From the IMG/VR virus record IMGVR_UViG_3300028733_000003, positions 21,567 through 85,566 of that record: a stretch of 64,000 nt of DNA; one strand, 5' to 3'. The stretch's first letter is position 1. The number at the start of each line of letters is the position of its first letter. Source of the stretch: a virus. Below the pieces are notes generated by a model. It worked only from the letters and a program-made list of their open reading frames with translations. It searched no databases and was not told the DNA's origin. Positions 17,612 through 25,196 of the stretch are shown here, one piece after another. The translations under genes were made by a program, and so were the position numbers.

Positions 17612-18154
17612 ATGACCAAGAAATCTCAAGCACGTCAACAACGGGACTACATGAAGAAGATGGCCGGCAAACAACTCGACGAACTCGACAAGATCAACGT
17701 GCAGTGCAACTCGATGCTGCAACAGCACGAATCCCTCGTCGTCACCTTCGCTCGTCCGGAAATCCTCGGGAACGTCCAGGACCCGGCACTGGTCGAGAAG
17801 AACCTCCGAATTCTCGATCGCGACATCGCAGTGGTCAAGCCCAAGCTCGATGATCTGAAGGATCGCGCCACTACTCTGGGCAAAGTGCCTGTGGACCAGA
17901 TCAACATCGAAGACTTCACCTCGCTGATCTTCGACTACGAGTGCTGGATGGACGAGCACCAGTCGCTGCTGATGCCGACTGCTTCCTACCTGATCGAAGA
18001 AATCTCCAAGGCTGAGAACATCAACTACACCAAGGTGCAGCAAGCCAAGGCCGATGCTGGCATCAATGGCGAAATCACCGCCGAACATCAAGCCAGCTTG
18101 ACGGCTGAAGTCACCGGTGAAGGCACGCAGAAACCTGAAGAGGTGCAAGAATGA
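17612..18154 (+). CDS. Helical protein, probable virion or assembly protein
   Basis: 180 residues. A basic N-terminus is followed by an all-helical, coiled-coil-prone body (about 15-145) and an acidic Gln/Glu-rich tail. Its stop overlaps the next start by four bases, so it is coupled to the large structural gene. No named family. Confidence 0.7.
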   Translation: MTKKSQARQQRDYMKKMAGKQLDELDKINVQCNSMLQQHESLVVTFARPEILGNVQDPALVEKNLRILDRDIAVVKPKLDDLKDRATTLGKVPVDQINIEDFTSLIFDYECWMDEHQSLLMPTASYLIEEISKAENINYTKVQQAKADAGINGEITAEHQASLTAEVTGEGTQKPEEVQE

Positions 18155-19782
18155 GCGATCGTGAAGTAGAAGTCATCACTGATCCGGCGATGGTTGCTGT
18201 GGATGAGGAACCTGTGGCTGTTGCGGCTACTGAAGTTCCTCCCGCGGTTGATTCCGGTATTGGTATCGAAGAAGTCGATATCGATGAAGCTCCGGTCAAC
18301 TCCGCCGCCACTGAAGCTGCTCCAGTGAGCGGAGATGTCAATGGTCCTGATTCTGTCGACATCTCCATCGATATCGTGGACATGACCTATCCGGACATCG
18401 TTCACCAGACGGCCGAACAAACTGTTCAGCCCAAGTCCGGCGTGCTTGACCCCGACAACTCCATTCTGGTGTTTCCTGGAGACAACTCGAGCGACACTAT
18501 CGAGACGATCTCTGCTGCACCGAACATGATCCTCGACACGCCCTGGCAGAAGGCGTTCAAGGAATCTCGCGGTGTGGCCGTGCCTCCCGGCTACTACACG
18601 AACACCATCAAGCGCAAGGATGCTGTCTTCGCACAGACCATCGCATCTGAACGCGGTCCTCTGACGGTGGCTGAGCCTCGCTTCAAGGATAACGTCGGTG
18701 TGCCGGCTACGGGTGAGCACGCTCTTCGCAGGGTGCGTTCTCTGCTGGGTCGCGGTACGTCCTTACAGATTCCGTGCTGGCACTCGGGCTTTTGGCTCAC
18801 TCTGCGTAACCCGACTGAATCTGAACTGCTCGAGCTGCATCGCAAGATCGGTGAAGAGAAGATCAACCTCGGTCGGCAGACCTGGGGTATGGCTCTGTCC
18901 AGTGTGAACGCCACGTTCAACAACATCATGATGGAATTCGTGATTGACCACGTCTACGACACCAGTGTCAAGGATCTGGACAACTCGGATCTGGCAGAAT
19001 ACCTCAGCGTACTCGACTGGCCCGTCGTGATCTGGGGTGTGGCGCTGACCGTCTATCGCAACGGCTTCCAGTATTCCCGCCCCTGCGTGAACAACCCGGC
19101 TCAGTGCCAGCACGTCTTTACTGGCATCATCAACCTCGCCAAGATGCTCTGGGTTGATGAGAAGCGGTTCTCGGAACGTCAGATCGCACACATGACCAAT
19201 CGTGGCGGTAGCACGATGACCAAGGATTCGCTCAAGATATACAGCGATGAATTCGTCCTCAACCACGGTCGCGATGTTGACCTCGGCAACGGTATCAAGG
19301 CAGCGCTAAAGATCCCGAAGATGAACGAAGGCCTGTTCTTGGGCCAGCGGTGGATCAACAACATCGTCACGCGAGTGATGAACCTCACCTCAGTTGAACT
19401 CAGTGAGAATGAGCTCAATCGTCACATCAGTGACATGAGTAAGGCATCGTACCTGCGTCAGTTCGAGCACTGGATCGAGAGCGTCGATGCGGATGGGATT
19501 CTGGTCAAGAAACAACGGCTGGAAGACGATGTGCTGACGAAGCTGCTCGAAGAGCTCAGTTCGGATGATGAAGTCCGCACCAAGCTCGAGGCCGAGATTT
19601 CGGAATTCATGGCCGACTCGACATCAGCAATCGTCGCGCTCACGAACATGGAATGTCCGAAGTGCGGCCATCGCGAGAAAGACGCGCTCAAGCAGTTCAA
19701 GTACCTGGTTCCGATTGAGCCTCTCATGGTTTTTTTTATCCTGCTCGCGCAGAAAGTGTCTGGAGTGGCAAACCGGGTGTAG
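18151..19782 (+). CDS. Structural or tail-assembly protein with CxxC motif, upstream partner of a -1 frameshift
   Basis: 543 residues. Residues 1-100 are Glu/Val/Ala/Pro-rich and likely disordered; 120-500 form a folded helical domain; CPKCGHR at 502-508 gives one CxxC pair. After Met526 the codons GTT TTT TTT are followed by 16 residues unlike the rest and a stop. A -1 shift on the T run would instead continue into 165 sensible codons ending at 20234. The CxxC plus a following PIEPL-MVFFYP context recalls baseplate-hub assembly proteins of T4-like phages, but I cannot be sure. It follows the 180-residue gene with a four-base overlap. Confidence 0.75.
   Translation: MSDREVEVITDPAMVAVDEEPVAVAATEVPPAVDSGIGIEEVDIDEAPVNSAATEAAPVSGDVNGPDSVDISIDIVDMTYPDIVHQTAEQTVQPKSGVLDPDNSILVFPGDNSSDTIETISAAPNMILDTPWQKAFKESRGVAVPPGYYTNTIKRKDAVFAQTIASERGPLTVAEPRFKDNVGVPATGEHALRRVRSLLGRGTSLQIPCWHSGFWLTLRNPTESELLELHRKIGEEKINLGRQTWGMALSSVNATFNNIMMEFVIDHVYDTSVKDLDNSDLAEYLSVLDWPVVIWGVALTVYRNGFQYSRPCVNNPAQCQHVFTGIINLAKMLWVDEKRFSERQIAHMTNRGGSTMTKDSLKIYSDEFVLNHGRDVDLGNGIKAALKIPKMNEGLFLGQRWINNIVTRVMNLTSVELSENELNRHISDMSKASYLRQFEHWIESVDADGILVKKQRLEDDVLTKLLEELSSDDEVRTKLEAEISEFMADSTSAIVALTNMECPKCGHREKDALKQFKYLVPIEPLMVFFILLAQKVSGVANRV
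19731..19737 (+). promoter_or_regulatory. Slippery heptamer T_TTT_TTT
   Basis: Within an eight-T run (19730-19737) in frame as GTT TTT TTT. This is the X_XXX_XXX arrangement that favours -1 tandem slippage. After slippage the next codon is TAT at 19737. Confidence 0.6.
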
Positions 19783-20234
19783 GCAAGCCTCACATCTTCG
19801 ATCCCGACTTTGGAGACCCTTCCAATCCTCGGTATGCCAACTCCATCGAAGTCATCGACTCCGAGATAAGAAAACTCATCTCGCTGACCAAAAAACTATC
19901 TTCCTCTGAGATTAAGTTCTATCTCATTGACAAGTATGAAACAGCATATGGTATTCGTAACCATGATACTGATGTTGATTCAAGTTTTGGTATCTTTGCA
20001 TTTAACTCGTGTGAAGATTCGATGACATCCAGTCTGCTGTACGAGCGCGCTGAGGAGTTTGTAAGTTACAAGGTCGGCGAGTACTTTAAGCTCAGTTGGG
20101 TGGAGTTTATGGATCTGTCACATGAGCAATGCAATATGCTCATTGATATATCCAAGAAAAGATTGACTGCGGATACTAATACGGTCAATGCCATAGCGAA
20201 CACATTCAACAACATGGAATCGCCCAAGAAGTAA
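19737..20234 (+). CDS. -1 frame extension of the preceding protein
   Basis: 165 codons open from the slippery run to the stop at 20234. No ATG with a ribosome binding site lies near its beginning; the first ATG is at 20022, two thirds in and without a good box. The sequence (GKPHIFDPDFGDP, later a helical YERAEEFVSYKVGEYF and a C-terminal LDISKKRL-type helix region) has normal coding character. This fits expression as a C-terminal extension, as for tail assembly chaperones of the lambda G/GT kind. A sequencing error in the T run would look the same. Confidence 0.6.
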   Translation, partial: YPARAESVWSGKPGVGKPHIFDPDFGDPSNPRYANSIEVIDSEIRKLISLTKKLSSSEIKFYLIDKYETAYGIRNHDTDVDSSFGIFAFNSCEDSMTSSLLYERAEEFVSYKVGEYFKLSWVEFMDLSHEQCNMLIDISKKRLTADTNTVNAIANTFNNMESPKK

Positions 20235-20291
20235 TTATTCCAGAGGGGTGGGGCATTAGCCTCATTCTTCTGGAAGTTTTTTGAGGTAAGT

Positions 20292-20771
20292 ATGCTTCGT
20301 GTAAACCACAATAGCAATTTCCTGAATGAAGGATATGACATCTATGTCTGTCCTGTGAATTGCGTGGGTGTGATGGGTGCTGGTGTTGCGCTGCATTTTA
20401 GCAACAGAATGAGTGCTGTTGGTAGGAAAGCATACATCGATGCCTGTATGAGTGGCCTGATGAAACGCAAAGCGTGTATCCTGGTGGATGGTAGCTGGAA
20501 GATAGGTAAAGGCGCCACTATCGCTATGCTAGCCACCAAGAATGACTGGAGGCGAGACAGTGATGTTGATCTGATCAAGAGAGGACTGGTCGAGTTGCGA
20601 GATCTGGCTTTGAATATGGCGGATGATCTGCGCTGGGAGTTTGCATCTATCTCCATGCCTGCGATTGGATGCGGAAGAGGTAATCTTTCGCTGGATCAAG
20701 TGATGCCTGTCATCGAAGAAGTATTTGATGAAGATCCTCGAATACTCGTAACCGTTCATCTGGTTGACTGA
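20292..20771 (+). CDS. Macrodomain protein (ADP-ribose binding)
   Basis: 159 residues, essentially one macrodomain. The N-terminal strand PVNCVGVMGAGVALHF (about 21-36) is the ADP-ribose pocket with its Gly-rich loop, and MPAIGCGRGNL (about 121-131) is the second conserved loop. The part TKNDWRRDSDVDLIKRGL is like the macrodomains of DarG-type enzymes. Family members bind or remove ADP-ribose from proteins or DNA. In a phage this could reverse DarT-like DNA ADP-ribosylation or recycle NAD products; the substrate is inference. It stands alone after the structural unit and before a strong terminator. Confidence 0.88.
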   Translation: MLRVNHNSNFLNEGYDIYVCPVNCVGVMGAGVALHFSNRMSAVGRKAYIDACMSGLMKRKACILVDGSWKIGKGATIAMLATKNDWRRDSDVDLIKRGLVELRDLALNMADDLRWEFASISMPAIGCGRGNLSLDQVMPVIEEVFDEDPRILVTVHLVD

Positions 20772-20795
20772 AAAAAAAAGAACATAGTAGAAGGT

Positions 20796-20830
20796 ATTCA
20801 CTCTAGATGCCTTGGGCATCTAGAGTGAAT
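20796..20830. terminator. Bidirectional hairpin terminator
   Basis: 16-bp perfect arms with a 3-nt loop (ATTCACTCTAGATGCC and its complement), preceded on the plus side by an A-run. It lies between convergent genes at 20771 and 20842. Confidence 0.9.
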
Positions 20831-20841
20831 ATTTGTACGTC

Positions 20842-21285
20842 TTATTTCTTCTGCTGGTCCTCTTGATGCTTACGCACGGCACTCTTGCAGTTCTTGTAAA
20901 CCTGCAGGATACGACCACCCAGCGGCATGTCACCGAAGATGTACTCCAGGTCCGTATCGAACAGAGCAGTCGGGTCGATGATGAAACCAGACTCACGCAG
21001 GGCTGCTGTGGTGCTGTAGGCCACTGCGAACTTGCCAGTCTTGATGGCTTCTGCTGCCATGTAGCGTTCGAACACCACCAACATGCCCAATGGCGTGTAG
21101 TGGAAGAGCAGTCGCTTGCCAGCGGCCGTCACGGACTTACGAGTCTCCCCGAAAGTCATCCCGAAGGATTCACCACTTGCCACAGCTCTGTCGTAGAATC
21201 CATCCCCGCTAGACCACGCGGGATTGAAGGGAATTTCCTTCACCGTTTCAGTGAAGATCTTATCGAACTTGCTCTTTGTCGTCAT
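20842..21285 (-). CDS. Unknown small protein
   Basis: 147 residues, ATG at 21285. Mixed helical protein with a basic, Gln/Lys-rich C-terminus (KHQEDQQKK). No signal peptide or known motif. It is followed by the bidirectional terminator. Confidence 0.65.
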   Translation of the reverse strand: MTTKSKFDKIFTETVKEIPFNPAWSSGDGFYDRAVASGESFGMTFGETRKSVTAAGKRLLFHYTPLGMLVVFERYMAAEAIKTGKFAVAYSTTAALRESGFIIDPTALFDTDLEYIFGDMPLGGRILQVYKNCKSAVRKHQEDQQKK

Positions 21286-21309
21286 TTTTGTGTTCCGTTA
21301 TTGTTGTCT

Positions 21310-21645
21310 TCAGAATTCACAGTTCCGCCAGGGGACGATGAGGTAATCCACAGCCTTGACCCAGCCGAGGGTCTTGATGGGATCGTCCTTCTCTCCTGGC
21401 GCAGTGCCGATCAAGTAGTACTTGATACCCTTCTCGATCTTGGTCTCGAGAACGACGTATGCTCCCACATCGAGCGTCCCGATCTTGGTCCTGCCGGGAT
21501 TGGCATAGACGTCGGGGTTGGTAGTGGGAGCGGGCACCAGGTTGCGACCAGATGCATTGAATTTCATATAGATGCAAGTGTCAGGTGGAACAGCCTGACA
21601 AATGCCGGCAAACAGAAACAAGAGAAATGCGATGAAGTATTTCAC
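21310..21645 (-). CDS. Secreted small protein, SH3-like
   Basis: 111 residues. I chose the GTG at 21645: it has GGAG at proper spacing and opens a clear signal peptide (KYFIAFLLFLFAGICQA, cleavage after QA). The mature part has the run of short strands (IGTLDVGAYVVLE, KYYLIG, LGWVKAVDYL) typical of bacterial SH3 domains, and two Cys residues that could form a disulfide. It probably acts in the periplasm of the host; wall or envelope binding is inference. Confidence 0.7.
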   Translation of the reverse strand: MKYFIAFLLFLFAGICQAVPPDTCIYMKFNASGRNLVPAPTTNPDVYANPGRTKIGTLDVGAYVVLETKIEKGIKYYLIGTAPGEKDDPIKTLGWVKAVDYLIVPWRNCEF

Positions 21646-21709
21646 GATACACTCCAATAATGGAAAAGGGAAGATTGCTTTATTTTGTTTTACGGCAGAA
21701 AAGAAAAAA

Positions 21710-21743
21710 GTTCCCTAACAGCTTCTCCAGGCTGTTAGGGAAC
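21710..21743. terminator. Hairpin terminator
   Basis: 13-bp perfect arms (GTTCCCTAACAGC and complement) with A/T-rich flanks. It ends the leftward transcript of the 21788 gene. Confidence 0.85.
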
Positions 21744-21787
21744 AAAGATGGCCACTCTGGTTGTGTGGGCGGCCATGTAACTGATCG

Positions 21788-22339
21788 TTACGCTTCCTGG
21801 GCGACATGGTCATCATGCCTGCGTCCGAAGTTGAACCATTTGGCGATGCGGAAGACATTGTCCGGGATCACCTCAACGGGCTTCACATACTCGTGCCCGT
21901 TGGTATCGAGCTTCGCAAGCTTGGTGTATTCGCTGGTCCTGGAGTCTTCACCAGCAGGAGAATACACGATCACCTGGAGGTTCTTTCCGATCACAGGCAT
22001 GTAGCCGCGAATCATGAAAGAATCTGCCAGTGTGCAGGCTGCGATGGCGTGATGGAGAATGGTCAGATTGCAACGGCAATCCTTGAGTGTGACCCGGCCG
22101 TTATTGCGCCAAGCCTTGAGCGGCTCAGCATAGATCGATTCCGGGAATTCCCGGAAGAACGGGGCGATCGCGAACGTGCGGAACAAGTCCGTTTCATCCG
22201 TGTTGTCAAACATAAAGCTGGGGTTGAACCCCATCAGCGTTGCGATCGGCACAAAGATGTGCTCGAAGAGTGTAGCCATGAAACCATGGCCGAAATTGGA
22301 GTTGCTGCTCGGTGCTTCGTTAACGAATGCGAGTTTCAT
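21788..22339 (-). CDS. Unknown protein
   Basis: 183 residues from the ATG at 22339 (AGGAGA box seven bases upstream); a longer frame reading from 22399 would run into the upstream terminator and lacks a box. It is an alpha/beta protein with Phe-rich N-terminal half and a His/Arg-rich C-terminus. No family recognised. Confidence 0.65.
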   Translation of the reverse strand: MKLAFVNEAPSSNSNFGHGFMATLFEHIFVPIATLMGFNPSFMFDNTDETDLFRTFAIAPFFREFPESIYAEPLKAWRNNGRVTLKDCRCNLTILHHAIAACTLADSFMIRGYMPVIGKNLQVIVYSPAGEDSRTSEYTKLAKLDTNGHEYVKPVEVIPDNVFRIAKWFNFGRRHDDHVAQEA

Positions 22340-22366
22340 TTCAATCTCCTGTTTGTCTTCATAAAA

Positions 22367-22408
22367 ATACCCTCGTTGGTATTTTTCTCCTGTCACCAAC
22401 GAGGGTAT
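22367..22408. terminator. Hairpin terminator
   Basis: 14-bp perfect arms (ATACCCTCGTTGGT and complement) with a T-rich loop, directly after the stop of the gene at 22415. Confidence 0.85.
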
Positions 22409-22414
22409 GAAACA

Positions 22415-22618
22415 TTAGTCGAGATAAGCTTCGACGGCTTTCCGGGCCTTGCGGATAGTTTCCCGCGAAGGTGCAGAGGTGATGTAGACCCCAAGGTCCC
22501 AAGAACCAAACCTCTTTTGCTGCTCCCAGACTGCAAGAGCAGTATGCACGTTGATATTGTTCAACATGCAGAAGAAGTCAAACCGGACAAAGTCAACCTT
22601 GGGTGTGTTACGCGACAT
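22415..22618 (-). CDS. Unknown small protein
   Basis: 67 residues, ATG at 22618 after an AGGAG box. Short alpha/beta protein with a basic helix at the end (RETIRKARKAVEAYLD). Function unknown. Confidence 0.6.
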   Translation of the reverse strand: MSRNTPKVDFVRFDFFCMLNNINVHTALAVWEQQKRFGSWDLGVYITSAPSRETIRKARKAVEAYLD

Positions 22619-22677
22619 ACTTTTCTCCTGTTATGTCGTTGAAGGAAATGATACTTTACTGCAACTTCAGACCACTG

Positions 22678-23364
22678 TCAAACTTCTGCGATAGATTGCA
22701 GATAGCTGATCATCGTGTCGCTTTTCTCTTTCACGATGTCGGCAATATTGCGCTCGTCCAGCAAGAGATCCAGCGCATTCATTCCCTTGCCGCCGACGGC
22801 CTCAACAAAGGCCTTGATGCGAGGATCATCGTACTCGATGCTGATCTCGCGATCATTGGCGCAGAGCACACGAACCTTACCCAGCACCGTGCTGTACTCG
22901 ATGGCTTTCAGACCATCGTCAGCAATCAGTGATGATGCCGAGCTATCCCAGTTGCTAAAGTACTTGGCGTAGACTCGATTGAATTTCGCCAGCAGCGGAT
23001 GCTCTTCTTGCAGACATCCAGAGACTTTGTGCAGGATGCCCAGGATCTTGTTCAGATCCGGTTTGGGATTTTTGAATTCCTTCTCCAGATCCACAGCACT
23101 GAACTTGAGTTTCAGGAGGTTGGGGAGTTCTCGCGCAAAGACGAAGACACTGACGTGCATCCCCTTATTGTTTTCATTAACCTCCAATACCATGTATCCA
23201 CGATATTCACCATATCCGGATACGTAAAGCATCGGCTTTCCGCCGGGACGATTTCCGATATAGAGACCCGGTTTCGGACGATTGTCCAGAGTGACCGGAG
23301 ATGCAATCGGCAACACTTCCGGTATATCGCACAGTTGTTCAAACACCTTTTCACCAGGTGACAT
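22678..23364 (-). CDS. Unknown protein
   Basis: 228 residues. I chose the ATG at 23364, one base after the upstream stop region and with a GGAG box; the longer frame overlaps the better-supported gene at 23366. The N-terminal half is strand-rich (PGLYIGNRP, LYVSGYG, YMVLEV), the C-terminal half helical. No motif known. Confidence 0.65.
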   Translation of the reverse strand: MSPGEKVFEQLCDIPEVLPIASPVTLDNRPKPGLYIGNRPGGKPMLYVSGYGEYRGYMVLEVNENNKGMHVSVFVFARELPNLLKLKFSAVDLEKEFKNPKPDLNKILGILHKVSGCLQEEHPLLAKFNRVYAKYFSNWDSSASSLIADDGLKAIEYSTVLGKVRVLCANDREISIEYDDPRIKAFVEAVGGKGMNALDLLLDERNIADIVKEKSDTMISYLQSIAEV

Positions 23365-23365
23365 C

Positions 23366-23710
23366 TTAGTCTCCAATGAAATCCTGGAACATGCGCTTGG
23401 CACATTCCGGACACAGCATATAGACAGGTCCACAAGATCCTTCAGCGGGATCGCGAGCGGGCTTAACATGCTTCTTTTCAGCACCACAGTGCTCGCACTC
23501 CCCCAGATCCTCAGAGTGGTCCTTTCTCCACTGCTGCCGATCCGCATAACACTCATCGCACAGATCTTCGACCTCGGACCCAAACGAATCCGTCTCACCA
23601 ACCACACGACGCGTCGCAGGACGGCCTTCGTGATTGTCGCACATCATCCCGGCAGGCACTGCGATGACGCTACCAGGAAGGTTACTGCTTGGTCCGATTG
23701 CACCGGCCAT
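23366..23710 (-). CDS. Small zinc-finger protein
   Basis: 114 residues from the ATG at 23710 (GGAGG five bases upstream). Four CxxC-type pairs: C51/C54, C72/C75, C93 and C100/C103, which could hold two zinc ions. Followed by the 23364 start almost without gap. Such small CxxC proteins in phages often bind nucleic acid or host proteins; no specific role can be given. Confidence 0.7.
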   Translation of the reverse strand: MAGAIGPSSNLPGSVIAVPAGMMCDNHEGRPATRRVVGETDSFGSEVEDLCDECYADRQQWRKDHSEDLGECEHCGAEKKHVKPARDPAEGSCGPVYMLCPECAKRMFQDFIGD

Positions 23711-23776
23711 AATTACCTCCATTGAAACAAAATGATAGAACTACCTCCTACTGGTTATATGTCGCTGAGATTTGTT

Positions 23777-24643
23777 TCAGCACAGCACGCTTGAGGCATT
23801 CTTTACAAATGTGAGACTGGGTTCGAATGCCTCCTTGGCAGCGATAAAGAGATCATTCATGTAACTCTGATTCACCTGACAGCAGTTGTTTACCAAGTGG
23901 GTCAGAAATCCCGCTGTCAAAGATTCACCGATAGGATACTTCAGATACTCCATCACATCGGCAGTAGCAAACGCCGGATCAGCAGGTATGCCGACTTCAA
24001 TTTCACGAGGACTGAGCACTTTCACAACAGGCAAAGAAGTATCGCCAGTCAGACGAAACACAGCTGAGCACTGGTCTTTGTCGATAGAAATTGTGGCATA
24101 GAACGTCATCTCAGCAGCATTGTAAGAAATAGCTGCAACGTTACCACCATTCATACGTTGTAGGGTGTTCCATGCATACGTCCACCAGCACACACCCGGA
24201 ACAGTTTTCTTCCTGAGTGTGGTAGGGATGTTGGGAAAGATGATGGGTTTCACATCCCAGAAACCGGCATTGTCCCAACCCAGTTGTTCGACCAGATCTT
24301 CACAGATGCTGTGAAGAGTGACACGCTTCGCACTGGTGAGGATCGGTCGTTTATTCTTGACGACACCAAAATTGATTGCTTCGCGCGCCAGGAGGGTATC
24401 GAACAATTGCTGTGCATGTGCTACTGCGCACTTATCGCACCTCATCAATTCAGCATTAAGGAAGATGAGGATTTCGGCAGCATAGTTCCTGTTTTTGGAA
24501 ACAGTGCTGTTGATGGTGAACCAGCAATGCCTATCCACCTTCTTGGAGGCCGCCATCTTCGTGAATTCGATATGCACCTTCACCTTGTCACCGTTGGCAC
24601 AGGTGAAGATCTTGTTTGAGGTACGTTTGATTCCAGACTTCAT
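23777..24643 (-). CDS. Unknown protein
   Basis: 288 residues, ATG at 24643. Basic N-terminus, two CxxC-like Cys residues (MRCDKC near 67-73), Trp-rich middle (GVCWWTYAWN), strand-rich C-terminal half. No known family. Confidence 0.65.
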   Translation of the reverse strand: MKSGIKRTSNKIFTCANGDKVKVHIEFTKMAASKKVDRHCWFTINSTVSKNRNYAAEILIFLNAELMRCDKCAVAHAQQLFDTLLAREAINFGVVKNKRPILTSAKRVTLHSICEDLVEQLGWDNAGFWDVKPIIFPNIPTTLRKKTVPGVCWWTYAWNTLQRMNGGNVAAISYNAAEMTFYATISIDKDQCSAVFRLTGDTSLPVVKVLSPREIEVGIPADPAFATADVMEYLKYPIGESLTAGFLTHLVNNCCQVNQSYMNDLFIAAKEAFEPSLTFVKNASSVLC

Positions 24644-24679
24644 TCTTCTTTCTCCAGAGCAGTCAGAGACACACAGCGA

Positions 24680-24850
24680 TCATCTCGCATGAACAAAATC
24701 GAAGTAAACGTGTTCATCAACGGGTTCAAGATAGACCACTTCTCCCATCTTGAACACACCTTGGAACATACATCCCCGCCCCGGACAATCCCTCATATCA
24801 AGGACGCCAGTGAGGACCGGGGTCGGTAACTCAGAATCTTGTTTATCCAT
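24680..24850 (-). CDS. Small protein, 56 residues
   Basis: ATG at 24850 preceded by GGAGAG. The peptide begins MDKQDSELPTPV and is acidic, with two Cys residues (DCPGRGC). Its spacing to both neighbours is normal for this region. Function unknown. Confidence 0.55.
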   Translation of the reverse strand: MDKQDSELPTPVLTGVLDMRDCPGRGCMFQGVFKMGEVVYLEPVDEHVYFDFVHAR

Positions 24851-24876
24851 AAATCTCTCCAGCTAGTTAAAAAAGA

Positions 24877-25140
24877 CTAGTCGACAAGATGAATTGAACC
24901 ACCCAGATCGGCCTGAATGCCCTTGAGAATCTTCGTACTGTCGTCGAACACATTTTCGGCAAGACCGTCGACGTTCTCGTAGACCGACAGAATGCAGTCG
25001 AGACGATGGATCTGAGGAACCAACTGCGCAGTGGCTTTCTCAGCAACATCGATGTTGAAGTGGTGTTGCACACGTTCGAGGCCTGCTTCAATTGTTGCAA
25101 TACGAGCTTTGATTTGTTCAATCAACTTTCCAGTTTCCAT
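24877..25140 (-). CDS. Small helical protein
   Basis: 87 residues, ATG at 25140, AGGAG-type box. Predicted to be two or three long helices with heptad-like hydrophobics (about 1-65). Function unknown; could pair with a larger partner. Confidence 0.65.
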   Translation of the reverse strand: METGKLIEQIKARIATIEAGLERVQHHFNIDVAEKATAQLVPQIHRLDCILSVYENVDGLAENVFDDSTKILKGIQADLGGSIHLVD

Positions 25141-25154
25141 GAATTACTCCTAAT

Positions 25155-25187
25155 CACACCACAGCCCTATTGTGGGACTGTGGTGTG
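25155..25187. terminator. Hairpin terminator
   Basis: 10-bp perfect arms CACACCACAG and CTGTGGTGTG between the genes at 24877 and 25197. Confidence 0.8.
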
Positions 25188-25196
25188 GGTAGTGGG

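Noticed and set aside
22678-23607. Long version of the 22678 gene starting at 23607
   Set aside because: It would overlap most of the zinc-finger gene at 23366-23710 in another frame; the internal ATG at 23364 has the better box and spacing.
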